DNA from: Pseudomonas berkeleyensis
GTDB lineage: Bacteria > Pseudomonadota > Gammaproteobacteria > Pseudomonadales > Pseudomonadaceae
Direction: 5' to 3'
DNA length: 64,000 nt
NCBI RefSeq assembly: GCF_014109765.1
Contig: NZ_CP059139.1
Span: forward strand, 2,918,001-2,982,000
Below the pieces are notes generated by a model. The model saw only the letters and a list, made by a program, of their open reading frames with translations. It was not told the DNA's origin and did no database searches. Below, one piece after another: positions 52,199 through 61,430 of the stretch. The position numbers were made by a program, and so were the translations under genes. Within the stretch, counting starts at the first letter, position 1, and every line of letters begins with the position of its first letter.

Positions 52199-53182
52199 AT
52201 GGACGCTCTACTTGCCTTTTTCACCACTTCGTACTTCGGTACACCCGGCTGGTTCTGGCTAGCCTTTCTGGTACTCATCCTCACCCTGCTGATCCTGGAT
52301 CTTGGCGTCCTGCATCGCGATCAACACGAAATCGAGATGCGCGAAAGCCTGCTGCTTTACAGCGGTTATTTCAGCGTGGGCGTGGCCTTCGGCGGCTGGA
52401 TCTGGTGGCAGCTCGGCGCCACCAAGGCCATGGAGTACTACACGGGATTTCTCGTCGAACAGTCGCTGTCGATGGACAACGTGTTCGTCATGGCGATGAT
52501 CCTCGGTTACTTCAATATCCCGCGCAAATACCAGCACCGCGTGCTGTTCTGGGGCATCCTCGGGGTCATCGTCCTGCGCGCCATCATGATCGGTCTGGGA
52601 ACGGCCCTGGTGCAGGAATTCGAGTGGATTCTGTACATCTTCGGCGCCTTCCTGCTGTTCAGCGGCATCAAGATGCTGCGCAGTGGCGATGAGGAATCGC
52701 ACCCGGATCTGGCGCAGAACCCGATGATCCGCTTTGTGCGCCGGCATATCCGCGTCACCGACGACATGCACGAGGGCCGCTTTCTCGTACGCATCAAGGA
52801 CAAGGTCAGCGGCAAGCCACTGCTCTATGCCACCCCGCTGCTGCTGGCGCTGGTGCTGATCGAGCTGGCCGACCTGGTATTCGCCGTCGACAGCGTGCCG
52901 GCGGTACTGGCCATCTCCCAGGATCCGTTCATCGTCTATACCTCGAACATCTTCGCCATTCTCGGTCTGCGCGCCCTGTACTTCGCCCTGGCGGCACTGA
53001 TGCACCGCTTCATTTACCTGAAGTACGCTCTGGCGCTGGTACTGATGTACATCGGTGGCAAAATCTTCCTGCACGACCTGGTCAAGGTTCCGGCCCTGCT
53101 GTCGCTGGCCGTGACGATCGGCCTGCTCGCTGGCGGCGTGATCCTGTCGCTGATCAAGACCCGCGACCAGAAACCGGCCTAG
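52199..53182 (+). CDS. TerC/Alx-family inner-membrane protein
   Basis: 327 residues with seven to nine membrane helices. The TerC signatures are present: acidic GFLVEQSLSMDNVFVMAMI in helix 3 and IELADLVFAVDSVPAVLAIS in the second half. E. coli Alx in this family is linked to manganese export and pH response, others to tellurite resistance or metallation of exoenzymes. The start at 52199 follows a GGGAGGG ribosome-binding site. The 166-bp leader has two small hairpins (52127-52143 and 52158-52178) but no recognisable yybP-ykoY (Mn2+) riboswitch core. Confidence 0.9.
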   Translation: MDALLAFFTTSYFGTPGWFWLAFLVLILTLLILDLGVLHRDQHEIEMRESLLLYSGYFSVGVAFGGWIWWQLGATKAMEYYTGFLVEQSLSMDNVFVMAMILGYFNIPRKYQHRVLFWGILGVIVLRAIMIGLGTALVQEFEWILYIFGAFLLFSGIKMLRSGDEESHPDLAQNPMIRFVRRHIRVTDDMHEGRFLVRIKDKVSGKPLLYATPLLLALVLIELADLVFAVDSVPAVLAISQDPFIVYTSNIFAILGLRALYFALAALMHRFIYLKYALALVLMYIGGKIFLHDLVKVPALLSLAVTIGLLAGGVILSLIKTRDQKPA

Positions 53183-53194
53183 CAGGGAGAGGCG

Positions 53195-53353
53195 ATGCCC
53201 GACGTGCGCATAGAGCTCATCGAGCGACAAGGCCAGAAGCTTTGGCAAGTGCGCGTCGGGCGTCGTGCCCTGACCTTCCGCGAAGAGCAGGCCGCCCGCA
53301 CCTTTGCCGCCCAGTTGCATGCGCGATTGAGCTGGCTGGCAGAAGGCAGGTAG
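53195..53353 (+). CDS. Small conserved-looking protein downstream of the TerC gene
   Basis: 52 codons starting MPDVRIELIERQGQKLWQVR and ending RLSWLAEGR, with a GGGAGAGG ribosome-binding site 5 nt before the ATG. It starts 12 bp after the terC stop and ends before the shared terminator, so it is probably cotranscribed. It is basic and amphipathic with a predicted strand-strand-helix pattern (VRIELIE, LWQVRVG, FREEQAARTFAAQLHARL). No family recognised. Confidence 0.62.
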   Translation: MPDVRIELIERQGQKLWQVRVGRRALTFREEQAARTFAAQLHARLSWLAEGR

Positions 53354-53402
53354 CCGCAGGCAGCGCCGCATAACCGACTCAGGCGCAGCAAGCTCCACCT
53401 GG

Positions 53403-53438
53403 AAAAACCAAGGCCCGCATATGCGGGCCTTGGTTTTT
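53403..53438. terminator. Bidirectional terminator between TerC unit and acyl-CoA dehydrogenase gene
   Basis: A perfect 36-bp palindrome (18-bp arms 53403-53420/53421-53438): five A, a GC-rich stem, five T. It serves both converging transcripts. The core AAGGCCCGCATATGCGGGCC is nearly identical to the terminator at 55791. Confidence 0.93.
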
Positions 53439-53451
53439 CTGGCAGTAGCGA

Positions 53452-54681
53452 TCAGCGGCTGGCTTTCATCACATCACGCGGCACGTACTTGCCGATCTCG
53501 TACTTGCCGATGGCTGCGCGGTGCACTTCGTCCGGGCCGTCGGCCAGACGCAGGGTACGCTGCATGGCGTACCAGTAGGCCAGCGGGAAGTCATTGGAGA
53601 CCCCGGCACCACCGTGCATCTGGATTGCCCGGTCGATCACCTTGAGTGCGACGTTGGGTGCGACCACCTTGATCTGGGCGATTTCACTGGCGGCGATCTT
53701 GTTGCCCACGGTATCCATCATGTAGGCCGCATTGAGTGTCAGCAGGCGTGCCTGATTGATCTCCATGCGCGAGTCGGCGATATGGTCGATGTTGCCACCA
53801 AGGCGTGCCAGCGGCTTGCCAAAGGCTGTACGCGAAATCGCACGTTTGCACATCAGTTCCAAGGCACGCTCAGCCATGCCGATCGAGCGCATGCAGTGGT
53901 GAATGCGGCCTGGGCCGAGGCGCCCCTGAGCGATTTCGAAACCACGCCCCTCACCCAGCAACACGCTCTCGTACGGTACGCGTACGTTCTCGAACAGCAC
54001 TTCGGCGTGGCCATGTGGCGCGTCGTCATAGCCGAATACCGGCAGCGGACGCAGCACGGTGACACCCGGTGCATCCATCGGCACCAGGATCATCGAATGC
54101 TGCTGGTGGCGCGGCGCATCCGGATTGGTCAGGCCCATGAAGATCATCACCTTGCAGCGCGGATCGCAGGCACCGGATGTCCACCATTTGCGGCCATTGA
54201 TCACCCACTCATCACCTTCACGGCGAGCGTTGGCCTGCATGTTGGTGGCATCGGACGAGGCTACACCCGGCTCGGTCATGGCGAACGCAGAGCGGATCTC
54301 GCCGGACAGCAGCGGCTCCAGCCATTGCTGCTTCTGCGCCTCGTTGCCATAGCGCACCAGCACTTCCATGTTGCCGGTATCGGGCGCGGCGCAGTTGAAC
54401 GGCTCCGGGCCGATCAAGGAGCGACCCATGATCTCGGCCAGCGGCGCGTATTCGGTATTGCTCAGGCCGGCACCATAGTCCGACTCGGGCAGGAACAGGT
54501 TCCACAGGCCTTCTGCCTTGGCCTTGTTCTTCAGCTCTTCCATGATTGCCGTCGGCTGCCAGCGATCACCTTCGGCTACCTGCTGCTCGAATACCGCTTC
54601 AGCCGGGTAGACGTGCGCTTCCATGAATGCCGTGACGCGTTCGCGCAGCTCTTGAACCTTGGGGGAATAAGCGAAATTCAT
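53452..54681 (-). CDS. Acyl-CoA dehydrogenase
   Basis: 409-residue FAD enzyme that introduces the alpha-beta double bond into acyl-CoA, passing electrons to ETF. Family marks are [15 protein letters not shown] (FAD/substrate loop), [17 protein letters not shown] and the C-terminal [35 protein letters not shown] with the HGGAG motif. It resembles the ACAD10/11-like group used for branched or unusual substrates; chain length cannot be told. Divergent from the LysR gene at 54844, which probably controls it. The start at 54681 is [16 protein letters not shown]. Confidence 0.92.
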   Translation of the reverse strand: MNFAYSPKVQELRERVTAFMEAHVYPAEAVFEQQVAEGDRWQPTAIMEELKNKAKAEGLWNLFLPESDYGAGLSNTEYAPLAEIMGRSLIGPEPFNCAAPDTGNMEVLVRYGNEAQKQQWLEPLLSGEIRSAFAMTEPGVASSDATNMQANARREGDEWVINGRKWWTSGACDPRCKVMIFMGLTNPDAPRHQQHSMILVPMDAPGVTVLRPLPVFGYDDAPHGHAEVLFENVRVPYESVLLGEGRGFEIAQGRLGPGRIHHCMRSIGMAERALELMCKRAISRTAFGKPLARLGGNIDHIADSRMEINQARLLTLNAAYMMDTVGNKIAASEIAQIKVVAPNVALKVIDRAIQMHGGAGVSNDFPLAYWYAMQRTLRLADGPDEVHRAAIGKYEIGKYVPRDVMKASR

Positions 54682-54782
54682 CGGGCTACCTTCTGACGGG
54701 GCTGTGTATAACAAGAGGGTGTGAGGTTGTGGAAATGATGCTAGAACAGCGCTTAAGATTTATCGAACCTATTTTCAGCGTG

Positions 54783-54796
54783 TATGAACATTCATA
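54783..54796. promoter_or_regulatory. Palindrome in the dehydrogenase-LysR intergenic region
   Basis: TATGAACATTCATA, arms of six bases around CA. It lies 48 bp before the LysR start and 102 bp before the dehydrogenase start. It contains no ideal T-N11-A LysR box, but is the best symmetric site in the gap; assignment is inferred. Confidence 0.35.
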
Positions 54797-54843
54797 ACCG
54801 ATATATGATCGACTGATATCGACGCCCCTGGAGCACTGCCGGC

Positions 54844-55773
54844 ATGAACCTGACCAAGGTGGATCTCAACCTCTTCATCGTCTTCGACGCCATCTACACC
54901 GAGGCCAATCTGACCCGTGCCGGACAGATCGTCGGCATTACCCAGCCAGCCGTTTCCAACGCCCTCGCCCGCCTGCGCGAAACCTTCAACGACCCGCTGT
55001 TCGTGCGCACCGCCCAAGGCATGGTGCCAACGCCCATGGCGCAGAACATCATCGGTCCGGTGCGCAACGCCTTGCAGCTGCTGCGCGTGTCGGTACAGGA
55101 AAGCCGTACCTTCAACCCGCAGCAGGCGAACAAGACCTACCGCATCAGCATGACCGACCTCTCCGAGCAGATTCTTCTGCCGCCGCTTTTTCAGCGTCTG
55201 CGCCGCCAGGCCCCGAACGTGTGCATCGAGAGTTTTCTGGCCAAGCGTCGCGAAACCACCAAGGAACTGGCCGCTGGCCGCCTGGATTTCGCCGTCGATG
55301 CGCCGCTGAACACCGACCCGCAGGTTCGCCACGTCAAGTTGCTGGATGATCGCTACGTTTGCGCCATGCGCCCCGGCCACCCACTGGCCAAGGAAAAGAT
55401 CAGCCTCGACGAATACCTGTCACTGACTCACATCCACATCTCTAGCCGTCGTAGCGGCCTCGGCTACGTCGACCTGGCGCTGGGCAAGATGGGCATTCAG
55501 CGCAAGATCGCCCTACGCTCGCAGCACTATCTGATGGCCAGCAGCGTGATGCTGCAGACCGATATGGTGATGACCGTGCCGGAGCGTTTTGCCCGTCGCC
55601 ATAACCTGCACCATGTGACGCTGCCGGTCGGCGACGTGCCGGCACTGGAAACCCATCTGTACTGGCACGAGAGCACGGATCAAGACCCGGCCAACCGCTG
55701 GATGCGCGAACAGATGATCGAGCTGGCCCAACAGGTTGCCGCTCAGGAGAAGAAGGCCGAACAAGCGGCGTGA
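54844..55773 (+). CDS. LysR-family transcriptional regulator
   Basis: 309 residues. The N-terminal winged helix-turn-helix (residues 1-65) reads DLNLFIVFDAIYTEANLTRAG then GITQPAVSNALARLRETFNDPLFVRT, close to the NodD/LeuO-type subgroup. The effector-binding domain spans about 95-300. LysR genes commonly regulate the divergent neighbour, here an acyl-CoA dehydrogenase. The last residues (AAQEKKAEQAA) are a variable charged tail. A strong terminator follows after 17 bp. Confidence 0.92.
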   Translation: MNLTKVDLNLFIVFDAIYTEANLTRAGQIVGITQPAVSNALARLRETFNDPLFVRTAQGMVPTPMAQNIIGPVRNALQLLRVSVQESRTFNPQQANKTYRISMTDLSEQILLPPLFQRLRRQAPNVCIESFLAKRRETTKELAAGRLDFAVDAPLNTDPQVRHVKLLDDRYVCAMRPGHPLAKEKISLDEYLSLTHIHISSRRSGLGYVDLALGKMGIQRKIALRSQHYLMASSVMLQTDMVMTVPERFARRHNLHHVTLPVGDVPALETHLYWHESTDQDPANRWMREQMIELAQQVAAQEKKAEQAA

Positions 55774-55790
55774 GTGAAAGGCTGTAAATG

Positions 55791-55824
55791 CAACAAGGCC
55801 CGCAAATGCGGGCCTTGTTGTTTT
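55791..55824 (+). terminator. Rho-independent terminator of the LysR gene
   Basis: 13-bp perfect stem CAACAAGGCCCGC/GCGGGCCTTGTTG (55791-55803 and 55808-55820) with AAAT loop and TTTT. It lies between converging LysR and DoxX genes. Confidence 0.92.
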
Positions 55825-55837
55825 CGCGGAAGCGGGA

Positions 55838-56272
55838 TCAGCGGGCAAGCTTACTATCGACCGACAGCTTGCCAGCACCTTCGAATACCAGGGCGATGCT
55901 GATGGCCAGCAGTGCCAGAGCGAATTCGTAGCCGTTGTTGCTCATGAAGAAACCATTGGCCAGGTGCACGGTGAAGATGGCCACCAGCATGGTCACTGCC
56001 AGCACCGCCGCAGCCGGGCGCACCAGCAGACCGATGATCAGCGCCACACCACCGAAGAACTCGGCGCTACCGGCCATCAGCGCCATCAGGTAGCCCGGCG
56101 CCAGGCCGATGCTTTCCATCCATTGGGCAACCCCTGCCAGACCATAACCACCGAACCAGCCGAACAGCTTCTGCGAGCCATGGGCGGCGAAGGTGATACC
56201 GGCGATGATGCGCAGTACGGTAATGCCGAAACCGGCTTGGCTAGCGGTAATGCTCTTGATCAGGTTGTTCAT
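55838..56272 (-). CDS. DoxX-family membrane protein
   Basis: 144-residue four-helix inner-membrane protein. The DoxX motifs GITVLRIIAGITFAAHGSQKLFGWFGG and SAEFFGGVALIIGLLVRPAAAVLAVTM are clear. Members are linked to quinone/thiol redox or sulfur metabolism and are often stress-induced, but no biochemical role is assured here. The ATG at 56272 (MNNLIKSI) gives the family length and has an AAGGA-type site. Confidence 0.88.
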   Translation of the reverse strand: MNNLIKSITASQAGFGITVLRIIAGITFAAHGSQKLFGWFGGYGLAGVAQWMESIGLAPGYLMALMAGSAEFFGGVALIIGLLVRPAAAVLAVTMLVAIFTVHLANGFFMSNNGYEFALALLAISIALVFEGAGKLSVDSKLAR

Positions 56273-56379
56273 TTGCAAGGCTTCCTTTGGTGTGTGGGAG
56301 TTGATGGCGCACAGAATATCCAATTTATTCGATAAAAAAATAGCAAAAAACCGCTTATCAAAATCGAATTAATAGATAG

Positions 56380-57795
56380 TTAATTGGCCGTCAAGCGCTG
56401 GCCTTGCGGCTCCAATAGATAGCGCTCACGGTCATAAGCAAGGTAGTACTTATTAACCGCGTTCACATAGCTCACCACCCCCATGCCCATCTGCTCCATG
56501 GCCACACGCTCGACCTGGAAGAACCACTGGTTGGGGTTGAGGCCTCGCCGACGCGCCTCGGCGCGCAGACTCTGAACCCGTTGCGGGCCCAGGTTATAGC
56601 CCGCCAGCACGAAGGCCATGCGCTCGCGCTCGTTAAGCTGCGGGCTATTGAAGAAATTGCGGCGAATCATCGCCAGGTACTTGCTGCTGGCCTGAACGTT
56701 GCCGTCGACATTCTGGATATTGCTCACCCCCACGCTACGCGCGGCTGCCGGGGTAATCTGCATCAACCCCGTGGCACCGTTGGCGCCACGGGCCGTAGGG
56801 TTGAGCGTCGATTCCTTGAATGCCAACGCAGCCAGCAGCAGCCAGTCGAGATCCTGTTGCCGGGCGTGTTGCTGCAGTACCGAGCGCACCTTTTCCAGGC
56901 GCTGCCGCTCGGTACGCCCCAGTGGTGAATGAACCTTGTACAGGCGCCGGTAGACGCGCTGAAAGGCAGCGTCCTGATCGGCCGGACTCTGGTAGCCGCT
57001 GAAGAAGCGGTCGATGCTGGCCCGCAACATGGGTGCATCGGGACGCACGAACCACTTCATGTCGCCATCGCGCGCCAATACCAAGTGCTTGTCGACCCGC
57101 AGCTTGGGCATCACCTTGGCCCAGCGCTCCGCAATCGGCAGCTCTACCGCCGTACGCTCGAAGATGCCGGCCTGCACCATTTCCAGCACGTCCTCCACCG
57201 CCAGGGTCGGATCGACCCATTCGACGACGATGGGCGGCAACTTGCGGTCGGCCAGTTGCTGGTTGATCAGTCGCAGCGCTTCGCCAACAGCGCTGCCTGC
57301 CGGCAACGAGAGGCTGCGTCCGGCCAGTTGTTCGAGGCTGCGGTAATGCCTGTTGCCCTGCTTCGATACCAGCACCAGGGGAACATCGCTGCGAATCGCC
57401 GTACTGGCACTGACATCGTGCCCGGTGCGCACGTTGAGCAGTTCGCCTGGTGCGACCAGGTCGCCCTCGCCGCGCTGCAGGGCGCCGAGCAACTGATCCT
57501 TGGCCTTGGGAATGATCTTCAGCGTCAGGCTACGCCCGTCGCGGGAATTGCGATTGAGGTACTGCTCGAAGGCACGCAAGCGGTGGTATTCGACGCCGAT
57601 GCTTTGCCCTTTGACCGAACCCGAGCTGTTGCGGCTTTGATTGACCAGCACGCGCAACTCTCCGCTGCTGCGAATGGCCGGCAAGTCCCGGGTACTGCGC
57701 GTCTGGCCTGTGACCTCTGGAGGGCCGGCCACGCGCGCGCTGACCGGCAGCGGCAGCATGGCCAACAGGCACAGAATCAGCAGCAATCGCGACAT
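56380..57795 (-). CDS. MltF-like membrane-bound lytic transglycosylase
   Basis: 471-residue periplasmic enzyme. A signal peptide (MSRLLLILCLLAMLPLPVSA) is followed by an SBP_bac_3-type regulatory domain (about 42-265, SSGELRVLVNQSR...), then a lysozyme-like SLT domain (about 310-460) with catalytic E328 in LAFKESTLNPTARG and the GATGLMQITP motif. MltF enzymes cleave peptidoglycan glycan strands with 1,6-anhydro products; the SBP-like domain of P. aeruginosa MltF is an allosteric sensor of muropeptides. The start at 57795 has a GGAGA site; an ATG at 57843 would put residues before the signal peptide. Confidence 0.88.
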   Translation of the reverse strand: MSRLLLILCLLAMLPLPVSARVAGPPEVTGQTRSTRDLPAIRSSGELRVLVNQSRNSSGSVKGQSIGVEYHRLRAFEQYLNRNSRDGRSLTLKIIPKAKDQLLGALQRGEGDLVAPGELLNVRTGHDVSASTAIRSDVPLVLVSKQGNRHYRSLEQLAGRSLSLPAGSAVGEALRLINQQLADRKLPPIVVEWVDPTLAVEDVLEMVQAGIFERTAVELPIAERWAKVMPKLRVDKHLVLARDGDMKWFVRPDAPMLRASIDRFFSGYQSPADQDAAFQRVYRRLYKVHSPLGRTERQRLEKVRSVLQQHARQQDLDWLLLAALAFKESTLNPTARGANGATGLMQITPAAARSVGVSNIQNVDGNVQASSKYLAMIRRNFFNSPQLNERERMAFVLAGYNLGPQRVQSLRAEARRRGLNPNQWFFQVERVAMEQMGMGVVSYVNAVNKYYLAYDRERYLLEPQGQRLTAN

Positions 57796-58071
57796 CGATT
57801 CTCCAGGAATGGCGGCAAGCCGCCGAAGCCTCGCGGGGTTCATAGCCTGCTCTTCGCCGATGCGCGACAGACGACAACTGGCTGCAAACCCGTCAAACAC
57901 CTTCCCATGACGGGCACGGGGCGCGGAGAGTGGCACAGCCAAGCGCTGCAGCGCCACCCCATAGCCTTGCATCAACCTTAAAAACAGAGACCAACTTATT
58001 GTTTTAAATCGACTTTCTGACGAACGGATGGAAGCTGCTATTCTGCCCTTTCGCTCACAGCAGGTGGCACC

Positions 58072-58899
<828 letters not shown>

Positions 58900-58983
58900 T
58901 TGACGTCAAGACTCTGACAAATAGCCGAGGCATACTGCTGGCAATTAGCCAACACCGACTGCAACGAGACGGATAACAACAGC

Positions 58984-60453
58984 ATGGGCGCCTGGATCAG
59001 CGATCTTTCCCTCAAGTACAAATTCTGGGCGGTCAATGCCGTCGCACTGATCATCAGCCTGATGCTGGTGCTGTTCGCGCTGCACACCGAGCAACAGGCG
59101 CGCAGTGCCGATGCCAGGCAGGCTGCTGTCGAGCAGTCGCGCCTGCTCCAGCAATGGCCCCAGCAGGCTGCCTTGCCCAACGCGACGAATATCCAGGTGC
59201 TGCAAGGCAACGGCAGCTTGCCGGGCGCTCAGGGCTCGGCCGATGCCAGTGGTTGGCAGGTGCTGGCTCACGATGCCTGGTTCGGTGACAACCCGCTTAT
59301 CGGTGCGCAGCGCGTCTCGCTCAGCGACGGGCGCAATCTGGCGATCCTCGCGCGTGCGCCCAGCCTGCTCGATCTCTTCGCCCAGCACGCCTTTTCCTAT
59401 GCGCTCGCGGTCGCGATTCTGATGCTGTTGCTGCTGGCCGCCTCACAATTGCTGATCCGCTTTCTGCTCAGTCACCTCAACACACTCAAGGACGTGATGC
59501 TGCAGGCTGAGCGCAGTGGCGACCTGTCTTTGCGCGTGCCACTGGATAGCCGCGACGAAGTCGGCCAGATGGCCGCTGCCTTCAATGCCATGCAGGCCGG
59601 CTATCAACGTGTGGTCGGTACTGTCGGCCAGGTCGCGGCGGAGCTGAACAACGGCACCCGCAGCATGGCCGAGCGCATGGGTAGCGTGCGTCAGGGCATG
59701 CTCAGCCAGCAGAGCGAAACCGACCAGGCCGCCACCGCGATCAATGAAATGTCCACCACGGTGCAGCACATCGCCGAGCATGCCGGCAGCACCCGGGATC
59801 AGTCGCACAACGCCGATCAGCTGGCGCGCGCCGGGCAGCAAGTGGTCGAGCGCGTCGAGCAATCCATCGCCGCGCTGTCGCAAGGCGTACGGCAGAGCGC
59901 CGGCAGCATCGAACGCCTGGCCGAGGACAGTCAGCACATCAGCCGTGTGGTCGGTGTGATCCATGGCATCGCCGAACAGACCAACCTGCTCGCCCTCAAC
60001 GCCGCCATCGAAGCGGCGCGAGCCGGTGAAATGGGCCGTGGCTTCGCCGTGGTCGCCGACGAGGTACGCAACCTGGCCAAGCGCGTGCAGGACTCCACCG
60101 ACGAAATCACCCAGATGATCGGCAACCTGCAGGGCGGCACCCGTGACGCCGTGGAGTTCATGCGTGAGAGTTCGGAGAACGCCAACCACTGCGTACAACT
60201 GGCACAGGAGGCAGGCGAGTCGCTGGCGGCAATCACCGCGGCAGTGGCACTGATGCGTGACAGCAATACGCAGATCGCCGTGGCAGCCAACCAGCAGAGC
60301 CAAGTCGCCGAGGAGATGACCCGCTCGGTGGTCGGCATCCGCGACGTCACCGAGCAAACGGTCGGCCAGACCCTCGAGTCGGCGGCCACCAGCCAGCAGT
60401 TGGCCGAACTGGCCGCAGAATTGAGCAAGGCCATCCGCCAGTTACGCCTGTAA
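58984..60453 (+). CDS. Methyl-accepting chemotaxis protein
   Basis: 489-residue chemoreceptor with two membrane helices (about 13-32 and 138-160) around a small periplasmic domain of about 105 residues, too short for a dCACHE or four-helix bundle; it may sense redox or bind a partner. A HAMP domain (about 160-215) and a signalling domain follow. The signalling tip is fully conserved: [41 protein letters not shown] (about 320-360). No C-terminal CheR-binding pentapeptide is present. Ligand unknown. Confidence 0.9.
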   Translation: MGAWISDLSLKYKFWAVNAVALIISLMLVLFALHTEQQARSADARQAAVEQSRLLQQWPQQAALPNATNIQVLQGNGSLPGAQGSADASGWQVLAHDAWFGDNPLIGAQRVSLSDGRNLAILARAPSLLDLFAQHAFSYALAVAILMLLLLAASQLLIRFLLSHLNTLKDVMLQAERSGDLSLRVPLDSRDEVGQMAAAFNAMQAGYQRVVGTVGQVAAELNNGTRSMAERMGSVRQGMLSQQSETDQAATAINEMSTTVQHIAEHAGSTRDQSHNADQLARAGQQVVERVEQSIAALSQGVRQSAGSIERLAEDSQHISRVVGVIHGIAEQTNLLALNAAIEAARAGEMGRGFAVVADEVRNLAKRVQDSTDEITQMIGNLQGGTRDAVEFMRESSENANHCVQLAQEAGESLAAITAAVALMRDSNTQIAVAANQQSQVAEEMTRSVVGIRDVTEQTVGQTLESAATSQQLAELAAELSKAIRQLRL

Positions 60454-60548
60454 CCACGGCCTCAGGCTATCTGCTTCATAGCCAGGAGCAATTCGTCACA
60501 GCCACATCGGCAGTCCTAGACTCCCTTCATCGAGTCGAGGATTGCCCC

Positions 60549-60719
60549 ATGGACACTCATCCCAACCTGCCGCCCCTGCTGGCGGTGCTGCTGTTTCTGC
60601 TATCGCTGACCCTGCTGCTGATCGGCGCCTGGCACCTCGGCTTCGTGCCGCTGACACTCGGCCTCATCGGGCTGTACGCCGCCCTGGCGCTACGGCCTCA
60701 TGGCCTCTCTCCGACGTGA
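60549..60719 (+). CDS. Small membrane protein, two predicted helices
   Basis: 56 codons starting MDTHPNLPPLLAVLLFLLSL and continuing through TLLLIGAWHLGFVPLTLGLIGLYAALALRP. A GAGG ribosome-binding site lies 8 nt before the ATG at 60549. The hydrophobic pattern (helices at about 9-28 and 31-48) and clean start favour a real gene. Monocistronic, between the chemoreceptor and the molybdopterin-fold gene. No family recognised. Confidence 0.6.
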   Translation: MDTHPNLPPLLAVLLFLLSLTLLLIGAWHLGFVPLTLGLIGLYAALALRPHGLSPT

Positions 60720-60927
60720 CAAACCGTGCAACCTTTCTGCAATGGACGCCGCACCAGCAAGCGTCTATTACTCGAACAACAGGTAACTTCCCCGCACTTT
60801 TTCTTCGCGAATGCATGGCCATGCCCATGATGCAAACGAAAACTGCAATTTGGCCGCTGGTCGGACGAATTGAAGGGAAAAGTCATGGCACGATAGAATC
60901 GCCAACATATTGACCAAGGATAGTCGT

Positions 60928-61425
60928 ATGTCGCCACTGCGGCATTTTCTTGTCACAGCCCTGCTGACATTGCTTTGCCAGTTATCCGCCAATGCCGAAA
61001 CAGCGCCCTACCCACTGGATCGCCCGGCATTGACAGTACACCTGGCGGATGGACAACGCCTGACATTCAGCCTCCAGCAATTGCAACGTCTGCCCCAAGG
61101 CAGCATTCAGTTGCGTGATGGTGAAGGCGTCATGCAGAACTGGGTAGGCGTCCCTCTTCACCAACTGCTTGCGCAGATTCCCGGTGCCGACAACGGCAAA
61201 CCCTTGCACACCACGGCACTCAACCATTACTCGGTGCTGGTTCCCTACGAGGACATCCAGCGCTACCAGCCCCTGATCGCCTACCAACTCAACGGGCGCT
61301 TCATGTCGATTCGCGACTATGGCCCCCTGTATTTGATCTACCCCTTCGACGATCACCCCGAACTGCGCCAGCAGATGTTCTATAACCGTTCCATCTGGCA
61401 GCTCAGCGAGATTCATGTCGAGTGA
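60928..61425 (+). CDS. Periplasmic molybdopterin-oxidoreductase-fold protein
   Basis: 165 residues with a signal peptide (MSPLRHFLVTALLTLLCQLSANA). The rest resembles a shortened sulfite-oxidase/YedY-type fold: TVHLADGQRLTFSLQQLQRLPQGSIQL, WVGVPLHQLLAQI, LNHYSVLVPYEDIQRYQPLIAYQLNGRFMSIRDYGPLYLIYP. The cofactor-ligating cysteine and long catalytic loops are absent, so it probably does not carry molybdenum. The gene ends next to the diguanylate cyclase gene (possible 4-bp overlap), which suggests a periplasmic partner of that enzyme. AAGGA lies 7 nt before the ATG. Confidence 0.75.
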   Translation: MSPLRHFLVTALLTLLCQLSANAETAPYPLDRPALTVHLADGQRLTFSLQQLQRLPQGSIQLRDGEGVMQNWVGVPLHQLLAQIPGADNGKPLHTTALNHYSVLVPYEDIQRYQPLIAYQLNGRFMSIRDYGPLYLIYPFDDHPELRQQMFYNRSIWQLSEIHVE

Positions 61426-61430
61426 CTCCG

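Noticed and set aside
54783..54796. CRP/Vfr site near the LysR start
   Set aside because: The palindrome lacks TGTGA/TCACA half-sites.
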